From Streptococcus suis (GTDB taxonomy: Bacteria; Bacillota; Bacilli; Lactobacillales; Streptococcaceae): a stretch of DNA of 64,000 nt. The DNA lies in NCBI RefSeq assembly GCF_002960445.1, contig NZ_POJD01000066.1:113263-177262 (forward strand). Reading direction: 5' to 3'. A program made the translations under genes and the position numbers. Position 1 is the stretch's first letter. Every line of letters starts with the position of its first letter. The notes under the pieces were generated by a model that made no database searches, was not told the origin of the DNA, and was given only the letters and a program-made list of their open reading frames with translations. Below are positions 35,542-44,366 of this stretch, in pieces.

Positions 35542-36213
35542 ATGGAAATCAACTGGCAGGCAGTTTTTAATGTAGAGATTGCGAAGGAAGCCGTTCCGCA
35601 GATTTTGGAAGGCTTGCCTTACACTCTTTCTCTGTCTTTGATTGGTTTTGCCTTGGGTACCTTTTGTGGTTTCTTTGTTGCCTTACTTAGAATGTCCAAG
35701 TTAGCGCCCTTGCGTTGGCTGGCTATGACTCATATTTCTCTCATGAGGGGCATTCCTCTCATGGTTCTCCTCTTTTTCATCTATTTCGGTCTGCCCTTCA
35801 TGGGCCTACAGTTAGATGCTATTTCGGCCTCCATAATTGCTTTTACTTCCATGTCCAGTGCCTACATTTCTGAAATTATTCGTGCATCTCTTTCAGCCAT
35901 TGATAAGGGACAGTGGGAGGCGGCGCGTTCCTTGGGCTTGCGGACCAATGTGATTTACAGAAAAATCATCATTCCCCAAGCCTTCCGAATTGCCCTACCA
36001 CCTCTTAGCAATGTGCTTTTGGACATGGTAAAAAGCACCTCTCTGACAGCTATGATTACAGTGCCAGAGATTTTCAATAAGGCCAAGATAGTAGGTGGAG
36101 CCAAGTCCGACTACATGACAGTCTATATCTGTGTAGCCCTCATTTATTGGGTGATCTGTACACTATATGCTGTCGGTCAAGTACACTTGGAAAAACGATT
36201 GGCGACTTATTAG
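35542..36213 (+). CDS. Amino acid ABC transporter permease
   Basis: A 223-aa HisM-type permease with about five membrane helices and the cytoplasmic EAA loop EAARSLGLRTNVIYRKIIIP. It partners the lipoprotein encoded upstream. The expected ATP-binding subunit is absent from this locus, so it must be supplied from elsewhere in the genome. A bidirectional terminator follows. Confidence 0.92.
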   Translation: MEINWQAVFNVEIAKEAVPQILEGLPYTLSLSLIGFALGTFCGFFVALLRMSKLAPLRWLAMTHISLMRGIPLMVLLFFIYFGLPFMGLQLDAISASIIAFTSMSSAYISEIIRASLSAIDKGQWEAARSLGLRTNVIYRKIIIPQAFRIALPPLSNVLLDMVKSTSLTAMITVPEIFNKAKIVGGAKSDYMTVYICVALIYWVICTLYAVGQVHLEKRLATY

Positions 36214-36252
36214 AAAATTCCTCGGTTCTTTTGAATCGAGGAATTTTATTTA
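36214..36252. terminator. Bidirectional terminator between the permease gene and pmtA
   Basis: AAAATTCCTCG (36215-36225) pairs with CGAGGAATTTT (36237-36247), with T and A runs on the two sides. The genes converge here. Confidence 0.85.
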
Positions 36253-36253
36253 A

Positions 36254-38122
36254 TTATTTAAAGTACAAGAGTCTCAACCCATTCAAAATCACCAAAATGG
36301 TAGATCCTTCGTGGCCAACCACACCGAGCGGCAGATTGATAGACTGGAAGAGATTGGAAATGATAAGAAGGGCAATGACAGACAGGGCAAAGACGATATT
36401 TTGCTTAATGATGCCCCGCATTTTTTTAGACAGACGGATGGAGTAAGGAATTCTCGTCAAATCCTCCATGAGTACGATGTCAGCTGACTCCATAGCGATG
36501 TCCGTACCGCTTCCCATAGCATAGCTGACATTGGCTTGAGCAAGGGCAGGAGCATCGTTGATACCGTCCCCCACCATACCGACAGACGCAAACTCGGTTT
36601 GCAGTTCTTGGATAACAGCAGCCTTATCCGTCGGCAGACAGTTGGCAATGACCCGATCAATGCCGACCTGACTCGCTACGTAACGAGCCGTCTTTTCTTG
36701 GTCACCTGTCAAGAGAATGGGTGTCACTCCCATCTCTTTCAGCTGAGAGATAAGGAGTTTACTCTCTGGCTTCAAACTATCTTCCACCATAAAAATCGCC
36801 ACAAGGACATCATTTTGGCTGACATAGACCAGGGTTTTCCCAGTACTTTCCGCCTCATCGATCTGTGCCAGCAAGCCAGTAGACAGAGGACTCACCAGGC
36901 TGTCTACCACAAATCCCGCCTTACCGATTTTCCAGCTGTCGCCCTCATAGCTTGCCACCAAGCCTTTTCCGGTCACATCTTCTAGGCTTTGGAGGGCAAT
37001 AGCAGAGCTGTCAGCCGTATAGGTCATGAGAGCTTGAGCGATGGGATGGCTAGATTGTTTTTCAACTGCCTGAACAACTTCCTTGATCAGTTTTTCATCG
37101 CCAAGATAGGTTACACCTACAACTTCAGGTTTACCAATGGTTAGGGTACCCGTCTTGTCAAAGACGATTGCTTCTAGATTGGCGATATTGTCCGCAATGT
37201 CACCACCCTTGATAATCATGCCCTTACGTGCCGCACGGCTGATGGCAGAAAGTGTTGCCGGTGAAGAAGAAGCTACAAGTGCACATGGAGAAGCAATGGT
37301 CAAGAGAATCATGCCACGATAGAAGGCGGTCAACCAGTCCCAGCCCAGTGCAAAATGAGCAAGGAGGATAAAGAGAGGCACCACAAGCAAGACAACTTTC
37401 ACATAGGTATCTTCCATGTTTTCAATGAAAGTCGCTGTTTTTGATTTGGATTCTTGGGCATTTTCGACCATCTGGACGATTTTATCGAAGAGGGCATCGC
37501 CTTTTTCAGCCGTAACTTGAACGGTCACAGTTGGCCCTTGGTTGATGGTGCCGCCGATAACAGCCTGTCCAGCCATTTTTTCCGCAGGGAGCGGCTCGCC
37601 TGTAATCATGGATTCGTCAAAGATAGATTGGGGACTGATGAGAGTAGCATCCAGTGGTACAGTGTCGCCCTTGCGAACTTGCAAGAAATCACCGATGTGA
37701 ATGTCAGCCGTGTCCAAAACAGTGATGTCACCATTTTCCTCGATTTTACGAGCCGTAGGCGGGGTCATGTTCATCAAAGCAGCGATAGCGTTCTTGCTTT
37801 TTTCCATAGCCAATTCTTCTAAAGTAGAAGACAGGGAGAAGATGAAGATGAGCAGGGCTCCTTCCATCCAGTAGCCGATGAGGCCAGAGCCGATCGCCGC
37901 CAAAATCATGAGGAGATCAACAGACAGGTGCTTGTCCACAAACAATTCTGTCAGTCCTTCCTTGGCTGACTGGTAGCCTCCGATGACAAAGGCTGAAATG
38001 AAGAGGAAGGGTGCCCATCCTTGCCCGGTCTGTAGCAGGATTATCCCTACCAGGATAAATACTAGGCAGACAGAAGTCGTGATAATGTGACTATTTTGTT
38101 TAAATTGTTGTGTTAGAGTCAT
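36254..38122 (-). CDS. pmtA: P1B-4 type metal efflux ATPase PmtA (Fe2+/Co2+)
   Basis: A 622-aa heavy-metal P-type ATPase without N-terminal metal-binding domain. The membrane motif is SPC (residues 278-280, TIASPCALVAS), not CPC, and the last helix has VGHEGSTILVILNGLRLL; both mark the P1B-4 group (cobalt/ferrous iron exporters such as PfeT and PmtA). The phosphorylated Asp is D322 in FDKTGTLT, TGE is at 174-176 and GDGINDAPAL is near residue 525. Two near-perfect PerR boxes lie in its promoter and perR is the next gene, as described for the S. suis and S. pyogenes pump. It would protect against iron-driven peroxide damage. Confidence 0.93.
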   Translation of the reverse strand: MTLTQQFKQNSHIITTSVCLVFILVGIILLQTGQGWAPFLFISAFVIGGYQSAKEGLTELFVDKHLSVDLLMILAAIGSGLIGYWMEGALLIFIFSLSSTLEELAMEKSKNAIAALMNMTPPTARKIEENGDITVLDTADIHIGDFLQVRKGDTVPLDATLISPQSIFDESMITGEPLPAEKMAGQAVIGGTINQGPTVTVQVTAEKGDALFDKIVQMVENAQESKSKTATFIENMEDTYVKVVLLVVPLFILLAHFALGWDWLTAFYRGMILLTIASPCALVASSSPATLSAISRAARKGMIIKGGDIADNIANLEAIVFDKTGTLTIGKPEVVGVTYLGDEKLIKEVVQAVEKQSSHPIAQALMTYTADSSAIALQSLEDVTGKGLVASYEGDSWKIGKAGFVVDSLVSPLSTGLLAQIDEAESTGKTLVYVSQNDVLVAIFMVEDSLKPESKLLISQLKEMGVTPILLTGDQEKTARYVASQVGIDRVIANCLPTDKAAVIQELQTEFASVGMVGDGINDAPALAQANVSYAMGSGTDIAMESADIVLMEDLTRIPYSIRLSKKMRGIIKQNIVFALSVIALLIISNLFQSINLPLGVVGHEGSTILVILNGLRLLYFK

Positions 38123-38156
38123 AAATCATTCCTCGAAATATCTTTTTATATTTTAA

Positions 38157-38171
38157 TTATAACAATTATAA
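38157..38171. promoter_or_regulatory. PerR box 1 upstream of pmtA
   Basis: TTATAACAATTATAA matches the consensus TTATAATNATTATAA with one mismatch. Confidence 0.85.
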
Positions 38172-38189
38172 ATAAAATGTCAAGTTTAA

Positions 38190-38204
38190 TTATAATAATT
38201 CTAA
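38190..38204. promoter_or_regulatory. PerR box 2 upstream of pmtA
   Basis: TTATAATAATTCTAA matches the PerR consensus with one mismatch. It lies 33 bp from box 1, about three helical turns, on the same face of the DNA. Confidence 0.8.
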
Positions 38205-38235
38205 ATAAGAGTTTTCAGACAATTCCAAGGAAAGA

Positions 38236-38262
38236 AAAAAGAGCGAAATATTTCGCTCTGCT
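38236..38262 (-). terminator. perR terminator
   Basis: Perfect palindrome AGAGCGAAATATTTCGCTCT (38240-38259), followed on the minus strand by TTTTTTC. It ends the perR transcript before pmtA. Confidence 0.85.
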
Positions 38263-38265
38263 ATT

Positions 38266-38724
38266 TTATGACTTATTAGATTGGCAATCAGGACAGATAC
38301 CATAGATAGCTAGGACCTCTTTTGTGACCTTGTAACCTGTCTGGTCTTGGGCTTCTTTTTTCAGACTAGGTAGTTCGATATCCATAAAATCTGTAATTTT
38401 TCCACACACTTCACAAATGATATTGAGGTGATCATGACCCATAAAGTCATAATAGGTCGTATTATCATTGGTTCGTTTGATTTCTGTTACAAATCCTTCT
38501 TCCAACAGAAGTTTCAGATTGTTGTAAACAGTTGCTAGGCTCATTCCTGGATAGTCTGGTAGAAGATCTTGGTAAATCATCTCAGCACTCGGGTGGTCAT
38601 CGCTTTCTATGATGTAGGCTACAACAGCCTTACGAGTCGAAGTGATACGCACTCCTTTTTCCTTAAGGTGCTGGATGACGTGGTCGAAATCCGCTTGATG
38701 GTCACTACTATGGTGGTGGGTCAT
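38266..38724 (-). CDS. perR: Peroxide-responsive Fur-family repressor PerR
   Basis: A 152-aa Fur-family regulator. The ATG at 38724 is chosen for the GGAGGG before it; an in-frame ATG at 38757 lacks one. A His-rich N-terminus (MTHHHSSDHQADFDH) leads into the winged helix (GVRITSTRKAVVAYI, MSLATVYNNLKLL). The dimerisation domain has zinc Cys pairs CEVC and CPDC and the HDHLNIIC metal site. PerR senses peroxide by iron-catalysed His oxidation and controls pmtA and other genes. A weaker PerR box lies upstream, suggesting self-control. Confidence 0.95.
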   Translation of the reverse strand: MTHHHSSDHQADFDHVIQHLKEKGVRITSTRKAVVAYIIESDDHPSAEMIYQDLLPDYPGMSLATVYNNLKLLLEEGFVTEIKRTNDNTTYYDFMGHDHLNIICEVCGKITDFMDIELPSLKKEAQDQTGYKVTKEVLAIYGICPDCQSNKS

Positions 38725-38748
38725 GCTTCCCTCCTTTCTACGATGTAA

Positions 38749-38763
38749 TAATAACAATTCTAA
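38749..38763. promoter_or_regulatory. Possible PerR box upstream of perR
   Basis: TAATAACAATTCTAA fits the reversed PerR consensus at 12 of 15 positions (three mismatches), 25 bp before the perR start. Confidence 0.5.
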
Positions 38764-38896
38764 ATTTCAATTCCTGCTTTCATTATAGTGTATTTTCTTA
38801 GCTCTGTCAATCTAATAGGAGGTCGAACATCTGTGCTAGGACAGTCGTTGTTTTATAGGCTTGTTTTACTAAGTTTGCTTATGCTACAATCAGAAC

Positions 38897-39646
38897 ATGA
38901 CACGATATAAGGCAATTATTTCCTACGACGGCCATGACTTTTCTGGTTTTCAGCGCCAACCCCATGCCCGTACCGTTCAGGAAGAAATCGAAAAAACACT
39001 AGTAAGACTGAACAGCGGCCAGCCGGTGACCGTTCATGGTGCAGGTCGTACAGACGTAGGAGTGCATGCTTATGGTCAGGTGATTCACTTTGACTTGGCT
39101 GGTAGTCGAGATGCTGAGAAGCTCCGCTTTGCTCTGGATACTCAAACACCAGAGGATATTGATGTGGTCAGTGTGGAGCAGGTAGCGGATGATTTTCATT
39201 GCCGCTATGCCAAACATAGCAAGACCTACGAGTTTCTTGTGGATATTGGGCGACCCAAGAATCCCATGATGCGCCACTATGCGACCTTTTACCCCTATGA
39301 TTTGGACTTGAGCTTGATAGAAGAAGCTATTCAGGACTTGGTGGGGACCCATGATTTCACAGGCTTTACGGCTTCAGGGACCTCGGTGGAGGATAAGGTG
39401 CGGACCATCACGGCGGCGACAATGGAGTATGACCAGCGGCGGCAGTTTTTGATTTTTACCTTTTCAGGCAACGGTTTTTTGTATAAGCAGGTGCGGAATA
39501 TGGTTGGGACCTTACTGAAAATTGGTAACGGTCGCATGCCTGTTGGGCAGATTAAAAGGATTTTAGCAGAAAAGGATCGTGGTTTGGCGGGACCGACTGC
39601 GGCAGGCAATGGCCTCTATCTAAAGGAGATTATCTATGAAGACTAA
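38897..39646 (+). CDS. truA: tRNA pseudouridine synthase A
   Basis: A 249-aa enzyme that makes pseudouridine at positions 38-40 of tRNA anticodon stems. The catalytic Asp is D53 in [11 protein letters not shown]. Also visible are [13 protein letters not shown] at the N-terminus and [20 protein letters not shown] in the second half. A TACAAT -10 precedes it. It leads a four-gene cluster in which every gene overlaps the next. Confidence 0.97.
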   Translation: MTRYKAIISYDGHDFSGFQRQPHARTVQEEIEKTLVRLNSGQPVTVHGAGRTDVGVHAYGQVIHFDLAGSRDAEKLRFALDTQTPEDIDVVSVEQVADDFHCRYAKHSKTYEFLVDIGRPKNPMMRHYATFYPYDLDLSLIEEAIQDLVGTHDFTGFTASGTSVEDKVRTITAATMEYDQRRQFLIFTFSGNGFLYKQVRNMVGTLLKIGNGRMPVGQIKRILAEKDRGLAGPTAAGNGLYLKEIIYED

Positions 39647-40397
39647 GTATATTTTGGCGCTTTCGGGCAACGATATTTTCAGCGGTGGCGGTCTCCATGC
39701 GGATCTGACCACCTACGCTGTCCACAAGCTGCATGGCTTTGTGGCCGTGACTTGCTTGACAGCTATGACGGAAAAAGGCTTCGAGGTCATTCCGACAGAT
39801 GCGGCGGTGTTTGCCCAGCAGCTGGCTAGTTTGAAGGATGTGTCCTTTTCTGCGATTAAGATCGGCTTGCTTCCCACGGTGGACATAGCAGAGCAGGCTT
39901 TGGAGTTTATCAAGGCTCACCAGGAGATTCCTGTGGTCTTGGATCCAGTCTTGGTCTGCAAGGAAACGCATGATACTGAGGTCAGCCAGTTGCGAGATGA
40001 ATTCTTGAAGTTCCTTCCCTATGTCAGCATCATCACGCCAAATCTGGCAGAAGCTCAGCTATTGCTCCAAAAAGACATCAAAACGGTGGAGGAGATGAAG
40101 CAGGCGGCAGTAGCCTTGTATGACTTAGGAGCCAAGTCGGTGGTCATCAAGGGGGGCAATCGCTTGGGAGGTTTACAGGCTATCGATGTTTATTATGACG
40201 GACAGGAAGTGGTGGTGCTTAAGTCGCCTCTGCTTTCAGAAAACAATGTGGGAGCAGGCTGTACCTTTGCGTCCAGCATTGCCAGTCAGCTCTTGCTGGG
40301 TCAGGAGCCTTTGGAGGCTGTCAGACTGTCCAAGGATTTTGTCCATGCGGCGATTGAAAAATCAGATGATTATGGGGTGATTCAATATGAGAAATAA
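39636..40397 (+). CDS. Hydroxymethylpyrimidine/pyridoxine kinase (ThiD/PdxK-like)
   Basis: A 253-aa PfkB-superfamily kinase. Motifs are [57 protein letters not shown] and the catalytic [13 protein letters not shown]. In streptococci proteins of this size next to an ECF S component are usually assigned to pyridoxine/pyridoxal phosphorylation or to thiamin pyrimidine salvage; the two cannot be separated by motif alone. It overlaps truA by 11 bp and the S-component gene by 11 bp, suggesting that it phosphorylates the vitamer imported by that transporter. Confidence 0.85.
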   Translation: MKTKYILALSGNDIFSGGGLHADLTTYAVHKLHGFVAVTCLTAMTEKGFEVIPTDAAVFAQQLASLKDVSFSAIKIGLLPTVDIAEQALEFIKAHQEIPVVLDPVLVCKETHDTEVSQLRDEFLKFLPYVSIITPNLAEAQLLLQKDIKTVEEMKQAAVALYDLGAKSVVIKGGNRLGGLQAIDVYYDGQEVVVLKSPLLSENNVGAGCTFASSIASQLLLGQEPLEAVRLSKDFVHAAIEKSDDYGVIQYEK

Positions 40398-40866
40398 AAA
40401 AACACAAGAATTAGTATTATTAGCCATCTTAACAGCCTTGACCTTGGTCTTGGCCCATGTCCATATGCCGACCCTATCCGGCTTTGTCACACTTTTGGAT
40501 GTGGGAGTTTACTTTACAGCCTTTTACTTGGGCAAGAAAGAAGGAGCCATTGTCGGCGGTTTATCTGGACTCTTGATAGATTTCTTGCTGGGCTATCCCC
40601 AGTGGGCATTCTTTAGTCTAGTCTTCCACGGGGCTCAGGGTTATTTTGCGGGTTGGACAGGTAAGAAACGGATTCTCGGTCTAGTCTTGGCGACGCTTTC
40701 GATGGTGGGGGGCTACTACCTAGCATCTCGGATTTATTTTAATGACCTCAAAGCTATTGAAAGTGTTTTTGGCAATAGCATGCAAAACTTTGTCGGGATG
40801 GGCTTAGGGTTTTCAGTGGCTAAATTAGTTGAGAAAAGTGGAGCTATTGGCTATGTCACTCGATAA
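40387..40866 (+). CDS. ECF transporter S component (vitamin B6 or thiamin precursor)
   Basis: A 159-aa membrane protein with five to six hydrophobic segments, beginning [20 protein letters not shown] with the A-x-x-x-A pattern of helix 1 that docks to the ECF module, and [34 protein letters not shown]. It captures a vitamin precursor; the neighbouring kinase points to a pyridoxine- or hydroxymethylpyrimidine-type substrate. The shared EcfAAT module is encoded elsewhere. Confidence 0.85.
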   Translation: MRNKKTQELVLLAILTALTLVLAHVHMPTLSGFVTLLDVGVYFTAFYLGKKEGAIVGGLSGLLIDFLLGYPQWAFFSLVFHGAQGYFAGWTGKKRILGLVLATLSMVGGYYLASRIYFNDLKAIESVFGNSMQNFVGMGLGFSVAKLVEKSGAIGYVTR

Positions 40867-41416
40867 GATCAAAGTTCAAACCCAGCAAGTTGTCGAAGAA
40901 GTCCTAGAACTCAGCAATCTTCAAAAGGGGCAGATATTTGTCCTTGGATTGTCCTCTAGCGAGGTCATTGGTGGGCATATTGGCAAAAATTCTAGTCTGG
41001 AAGTTGGTGAGGTGGTTGTTGAAACCATCTTGGAAATTCTGGAGCCAAAAGGTATTTACTTAGCTGTCCAAGGCTGCGAACACCTCAATCGTGCCTTGGT
41101 GGTGGAGCGTGAATTGGCTATTCAGAAAGACCTGGAAATTGTCAATGTCTTACCCACCCTGCATGCAGGTGGTTCTGGACAGTTGGCGGCCTTCAAGCAT
41201 ATGAAGGTCCCGGTCGAAGTCGAGTTTATCACTGCTCAGGCTGGTGTAGACATCGGCGACACAGCTATTGGCATGCATATCAAGCACGTACAAGTTCCGA
41301 TTAGACCTAGCCTGCGTGAGATTGGACAGGCCCATGTCACCGCCCTTGCCAGCCGCCCAAAACTAATCGGTGGGGCACGTGCAGCTTATCAGGAAGATAA
41401 GATACGGAAGAATTAG
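40853..41416 (+). CDS. TIGR01440/DUF436 family protein
   Basis: A 187-aa protein of unknown function. The ATG at 40853 is used because it follows GTGGAG and gives the family start [20 protein letters not shown]; it overlaps the S-component gene. Conserved parts are [42 protein letters not shown] and [16 protein letters not shown]. The order truA-kinase-ECF-TIGR01440 recurs in streptococci. No activity is proposed. Confidence 0.85.
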   Translation: MSLDKIKVQTQQVVEEVLELSNLQKGQIFVLGLSSSEVIGGHIGKNSSLEVGEVVVETILEILEPKGIYLAVQGCEHLNRALVVERELAIQKDLEIVNVLPTLHAGGSGQLAAFKHMKVPVEVEFITAQAGVDIGDTAIGMHIKHVQVPIRPSLREIGQAHVTALASRPKLIGGARAAYQEDKIRKN

Positions 41417-41458
41417 GAGGCTGGGAAAAAGTCCTGGCCTCCTTAGTTTTTTTCAATA
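41413..41458 (+). terminator. Terminator of the truA operon
   Basis: AGGAGGC-TGGGA pairs with TCC-TGGCCTCCT (41416-41443), followed by a run of T after TAG. Confidence 0.8.
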
Positions 41459-41469
41459 GTTAAACTTGA

Positions 41470-41710
41470 CGCAGTGGTTGAGTGGCTTTAACAATCCAGT
41501 GGACTGTTAAAGGTTGGAGATAAGATTTGCACAGCAAATCTCAGCAATTCGTGTTTTACACTCCAAATCTGGCCTCTACGGCTGACGCGAACAAAGTTCG
41601 CTCTATTTCCAACCTCCAAAGGTTCCCCAAACCTTTGGAGCTGTGCGGGGGTGGGACGATAAAATCAAACCCTGCGGGTTACCGATTTTTGTCCCACTCC
41701 CTTTTTTGAG
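41470..41710. repeat. Dispersed hairpin-rich repeat, copy A (minus orientation)
   Basis: A 240-bp gene-free stretch with successive hairpins: TTTAACA/TGTTAAA, AGATTTGC/GCAAATCT, GCGAAC/GTTCGC and CCAAAGGTT/AACCTTTGG. It contains ATTCGTGTTTTACACTCCAA, which is the reverse complement of parts of the copies at 48486-48900 and 61045-61320. Confidence 0.8.
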
Positions 41711-41718
41711 CCAAATTC

Positions 41719-41772
41719 TTGCCAAGAAGTCTGGCTTATGCTAAACTTGTTCCTGCAAATGATACAAGAACA
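41719..41772 (+). promoter_or_regulatory. Promoter and dyad operator of the EthD-like gene
   Basis: TTGCCA (41719-41724), 17-bp spacer, TAAACT (41742-41747), directly followed by a 25-bp imperfect dyad (41748-41772) with arms TGTTCCTGC and ACAAGAACA around 7 bp. The same arrangement precedes the Rrf2 gene at 42828. Confidence 0.75.
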
Positions 41773-41784
41773 AAGGGAGAAAAC

Positions 41785-42549
41785 ATGACAAAAGGATACC
41801 AACAACGATTTTCACTGTCCATTTTATTATGGATGCGTCAAGATAAACCGCGCCAAGAGGGAATGGACTACTGGAGTGGCGGGCATGCGCAGATTATCGC
41901 AGCTTCACCGGGTCTATTAGAATACCGCCAGCAACATTTGAGTGCGACAGAACATAGTTTTTGGCCGAAAGCGAAAGGCTTGGAGACGGCTGTTCCAGAA
42001 GACCGTCGGATTGATGGCATTGCGGAAGTGACCTATCAAAAGTTATTGGCACCAATAGGCGGTCGCCGTCAGACGGCTCTTGCCTTTGAAGATGAGGTCA
42101 ATGTTTTCCGTCGAACTTTGATGCACATGGGCTTCCCATATTCATCACGTTGGTATCATATTAGCACTCAGGCCCAAACCCAACTGCGTGATGTCCTTTA
42201 CTTCCGTCGCAAAGATGGTGTGAAGAGCGGTAGTTTCAAAAAATTTGTTCAAGATGGCCTAGCCAGTCAACTGGCGACAATCTCTGGGGTAACGGAAGTA
42301 CGGACACAGGTCTATCTTCCTTGGAATAAAGCGACTTGGAATACCCCAAATGTTGCTCATGACAATCCTAAGGAAGACCACCTTCATGCCTCCATCATCC
42401 TAGGTTTTGCGGATCAGGCGGCAAGAGAGGCCTTCTATGCCAACCTAGCTCCGCAGCTGAATGCAGAAGTGGTACAATACGCCTCCGCAGTCCACGCTTA
42501 TCATATAGAAAAAACCTTGCCTTTCGTCCTAAACGGCAAACGCATGTAA
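41785..42549 (+). CDS. EthD-like dimeric alpha/beta-barrel protein
   Basis: A 254-aa protein; ATG 41785 follows AAAGGGAG. The first half has FSLSILLWMRQDKP, DYWSGGHAQIIAASPGLLEY and RIDGIAEVTY, which matches the EthD-type ferredoxin-like fold (W/H-A, PGL-Y and D-G-I-A-E positions). The second half has ASIILGFADQAAREAFYANL and may be a second copy of the fold. Relatives are often misnamed strictosidine synthase. It shares promoter and operator design with the nearby Rrf2 gene, so it is probably in that regulon. Function unknown. Confidence 0.6.
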   Translation: MTKGYQQRFSLSILLWMRQDKPRQEGMDYWSGGHAQIIAASPGLLEYRQQHLSATEHSFWPKAKGLETAVPEDRRIDGIAEVTYQKLLAPIGGRRQTALAFEDEVNVFRRTLMHMGFPYSSRWYHISTQAQTQLRDVLYFRRKDGVKSGSFKKFVQDGLASQLATISGVTEVRTQVYLPWNKATWNTPNVAHDNPKEDHLHASIILGFADQAAREAFYANLAPQLNAEVVQYASAVHAYHIEKTLPFVLNGKRM

Positions 42550-42599
42550 GACAAGCAACTTCTTGGTAGAATGCTTAATAAAAAATATAGTCGAATGAA

Positions 42600-42725
42600 T
42601 TAGCTTTCAGACAAGGAACCGAGGTGCAGGTTGCTAGCACAGCCTAGTGGCTGTGCTTGGTTGGAGATAAAACTTGCAAAGCAAGTCACTTCTGCAGAGT
42701 ACGGCAAGCCGAAAGTGACGATGTA
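42600..42725. repeat. Intergenic hairpin cluster
   Basis: GCACAGCC/GGCTGTGC (42636-42656) is a perfect 8-bp hairpin; ACTTGC/GCAAGT and GTCACTTC/GAAAGTGAC follow. No gene seen between 42550 and 42780. Confidence 0.65.
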
Positions 42726-42760
42726 TCAAAGTTAATTCAAATGACTATAAAGCAAAAGAC

Positions 42761-42814
42761 TTGCCAAGAGGTCTAGCTTATGGTAAACTTGTTCTTGTGG
42801 TTGATACAAGAACA
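42761..42814 (+). promoter_or_regulatory. Promoter and perfect dyad operator of the Rrf2 gene
   Basis: TTGCCA (42761-42766), 17-bp spacer, TAAACT (42784-42789). Immediately after the -10 lie perfect 9-bp arms TGTTCTTGT (42790-42798) and ACAAGAACA (42806-42814), 7 bp apart. This is the best copy of the local operator and suggests self-repression by the downstream Rrf2 protein. Confidence 0.8.
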
Positions 42815-42827
42815 GAAAGGAGCACAA

Positions 42828-43259
42828 ATGGATACAAAGTTTTCAGTAGCCCTTCATATACTGACCATGATCAGTGAGAGCAAGGAAATACTTAGCTCGC
42901 AAGCCTTGGCTGAGAGCGTTGGCACCAATGCCAGCTACATCCGCAAGGTGATTGCACTCTTGAAAAATGCAGGCCTAATCACTTCGCATCAAGGACGATC
43001 AGGCTACCAATTGAGCAAGTCCCCTAAGGATATTAGCTTATTGGAAATCTACCTTGCGACACAAGAAGTGGAGCATATTCGATTGTTTCAGATACACCAG
43101 AATGCCAATCTCACTTGTCCAGTTGGGCAGCATATAGAAGGCGCAATGGTTCCCATCTTTTCCAGCGTTGAACAAGAACTGGAAAATCAACTCAGTCGTC
43201 AATCCTTAGATAATGTCATTGATAATCTCTATCAATCCGCACAAGTAACCCGAATCTGA
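42828..43259 (+). CDS. Rrf2 family transcriptional regulator (first of two)
   Basis: A 143-aa winged-helix repressor; ATG 42828 has AAAGGAGC upstream. Family marks are KFSVALHILTMI, SSQALAESVGTNASYIRKVI and AGLITSHQGRSGYQLSKSPKDISLLEIY. Only one Cys (TCPVG) is present, so it is not a cluster-binding type with three Cys; it could sense redox or an electrophile through that residue or not at all. It sits between genes with matching operators, so it probably represses the oxidoreductase cluster at 43339-47278 and the EthD-like gene. Confidence 0.9.
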   Translation: MDTKFSVALHILTMISESKEILSSQALAESVGTNASYIRKVIALLKNAGLITSHQGRSGYQLSKSPKDISLLEIYLATQEVEHIRLFQIHQNANLTCPVGQHIEGAMVPIFSSVEQELENQLSRQSLDNVIDNLYQSAQVTRI

Positions 43260-43287
43260 CCTCGGTCAGATTTTATAAACTCAAACA

Positions 43288-43312
43288 TAGACCTGTAAGT
43301 GATACAGGAACA
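43288..43312. promoter_or_regulatory. Third copy of the Rrf2 operator, upstream of the oxidoreductase operon
   Basis: Arms CCTGT and ACAGG around 7 bp, followed by AACA, keep the half-site ACAAGAACA as ACAGGAACA. It is weaker than the two preceding copies and lies 27 bp before the gene at 43339. Confidence 0.6.
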
Positions 43313-43338
43313 ATCTAAAGAATAGAAAAGAGAAGAAC

Positions 43339-44340
43339 ATGAAAGCAGCACAACACACATCTTATAACAAAAACAACATCGCCCTTAACCTTACAGAAAT
43401 TGCTAAACCACAAATCAAGCCTAACCAAGTCCTTGTCAAAGTGACCGCAGCAGGCGTTAATCCATTGGACAATATGATCTCACGCGGAGATGTGAAATTG
43501 ATTGTTCCTTACAAATTGCCACAAACAGCTGGAAATGAAGTAGTCGGCTTGGTTGAAGAAGTCGGTATAACTGTAACCAACTTTGCAGCAGGTGATCGTG
43601 TCTTCGGTCGTCTTCCGCTTGATAGTATCGGTGCTTTTGCTGAGTATGTAGCGGTTGACGCTCAAGCTCTTGCTAAGGTTCCTGCCTACTTGACAGATGA
43701 AGAAGCGGCTGCTGTTCCTCTGACAGCCTTGACTATCATGCAAGCCCTTGATCTCATGGGTGCTGAGGCAGGCAAGACCATCTTCATCTCAGGTGGAACT
43801 GGCGGTGTCGGCGGTATGGCTATTCCGATTGCCAAAGCCAAAGGCTTGACCGTCATTACTAATGGTGATGGGGCAAGTGCAGAGCGGGTGTTGTCACTGG
43901 GTGCAGACCAGTTTATCGATTACAAGACAGAAGATTACACCAAAACACTTAGCAATGTTGACTATGTCTTGGACACACTCGGTGGTGCAGAAACAGAGAA
44001 ACAAATGACGATTATGAAAAAAGGTGAACAGCTGGTTTCCCTTCGTGCCATGCCAAATGGTGAATTTGCCAAACGCATGAATTTGCCAAAATGGAAACAA
44101 ATCTTGTTTGGTCTAGCTGGTCGTTCATTTGACAAAATGGCTAAGAAATACGGTGTTCACTACCATTTCATTTTCGTAGAGAGCAATGGTCATCAACTGC
44201 AAGAGGTAGCAGACATTTTCAGCAAGCTCGAAATCAAACCATCTATCGATACCGTTTATCCATCTGAAGAAGTCAACGCAGCACTTGATAAGGTTGCCAA
44301 CGGTCGTTCACGCGGAAAAACAGTCCTCAGTTTCAACTAA
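43339..44340 (+). CDS. NADP-dependent oxidoreductase, zinc-free MDR (quinone reductase-like)
   Basis: A 333-aa medium-chain dehydrogenase/reductase. Motifs are VKVTAAGVNPLDNMISRGD, PQTAGNEVVGLVEEVG and the nucleotide-binding FISGGTGGVGGMAIPIAKAKG. The catalytic zinc Cys/His of alcohol dehydrogenases is absent, as in quinone oxidoreductases. It is the first gene of a run with a hydrolase, an SDR and an old yellow enzyme, a set suited to handling reactive carbonyl or quinone compounds. The substrate is unknown. Confidence 0.9.
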   Translation: MKAAQHTSYNKNNIALNLTEIAKPQIKPNQVLVKVTAAGVNPLDNMISRGDVKLIVPYKLPQTAGNEVVGLVEEVGITVTNFAAGDRVFGRLPLDSIGAFAEYVAVDAQALAKVPAYLTDEEAAAVPLTALTIMQALDLMGAEAGKTIFISGGTGGVGGMAIPIAKAKGLTVITNGDGASAERVLSLGADQFIDYKTEDYTKTLSNVDYVLDTLGGAETEKQMTIMKKGEQLVSLRAMPNGEFAKRMNLPKWKQILFGLAGRSFDKMAKKYGVHYHFIFVESNGHQLQEVADIFSKLEIKPSIDTVYPSEEVNAALDKVANGRSRGKTVLSFN

Positions 44341-44366
44341 AAAAATAAAATATACAGGGAAAAATC

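Noticed and set aside
41527..41709. 60-residue plus-strand open frame in the repeat
   Set aside because: It is formed by hairpin arms of the dispersed repeat, lacks a ribosome binding site and has no likeness to proteins.
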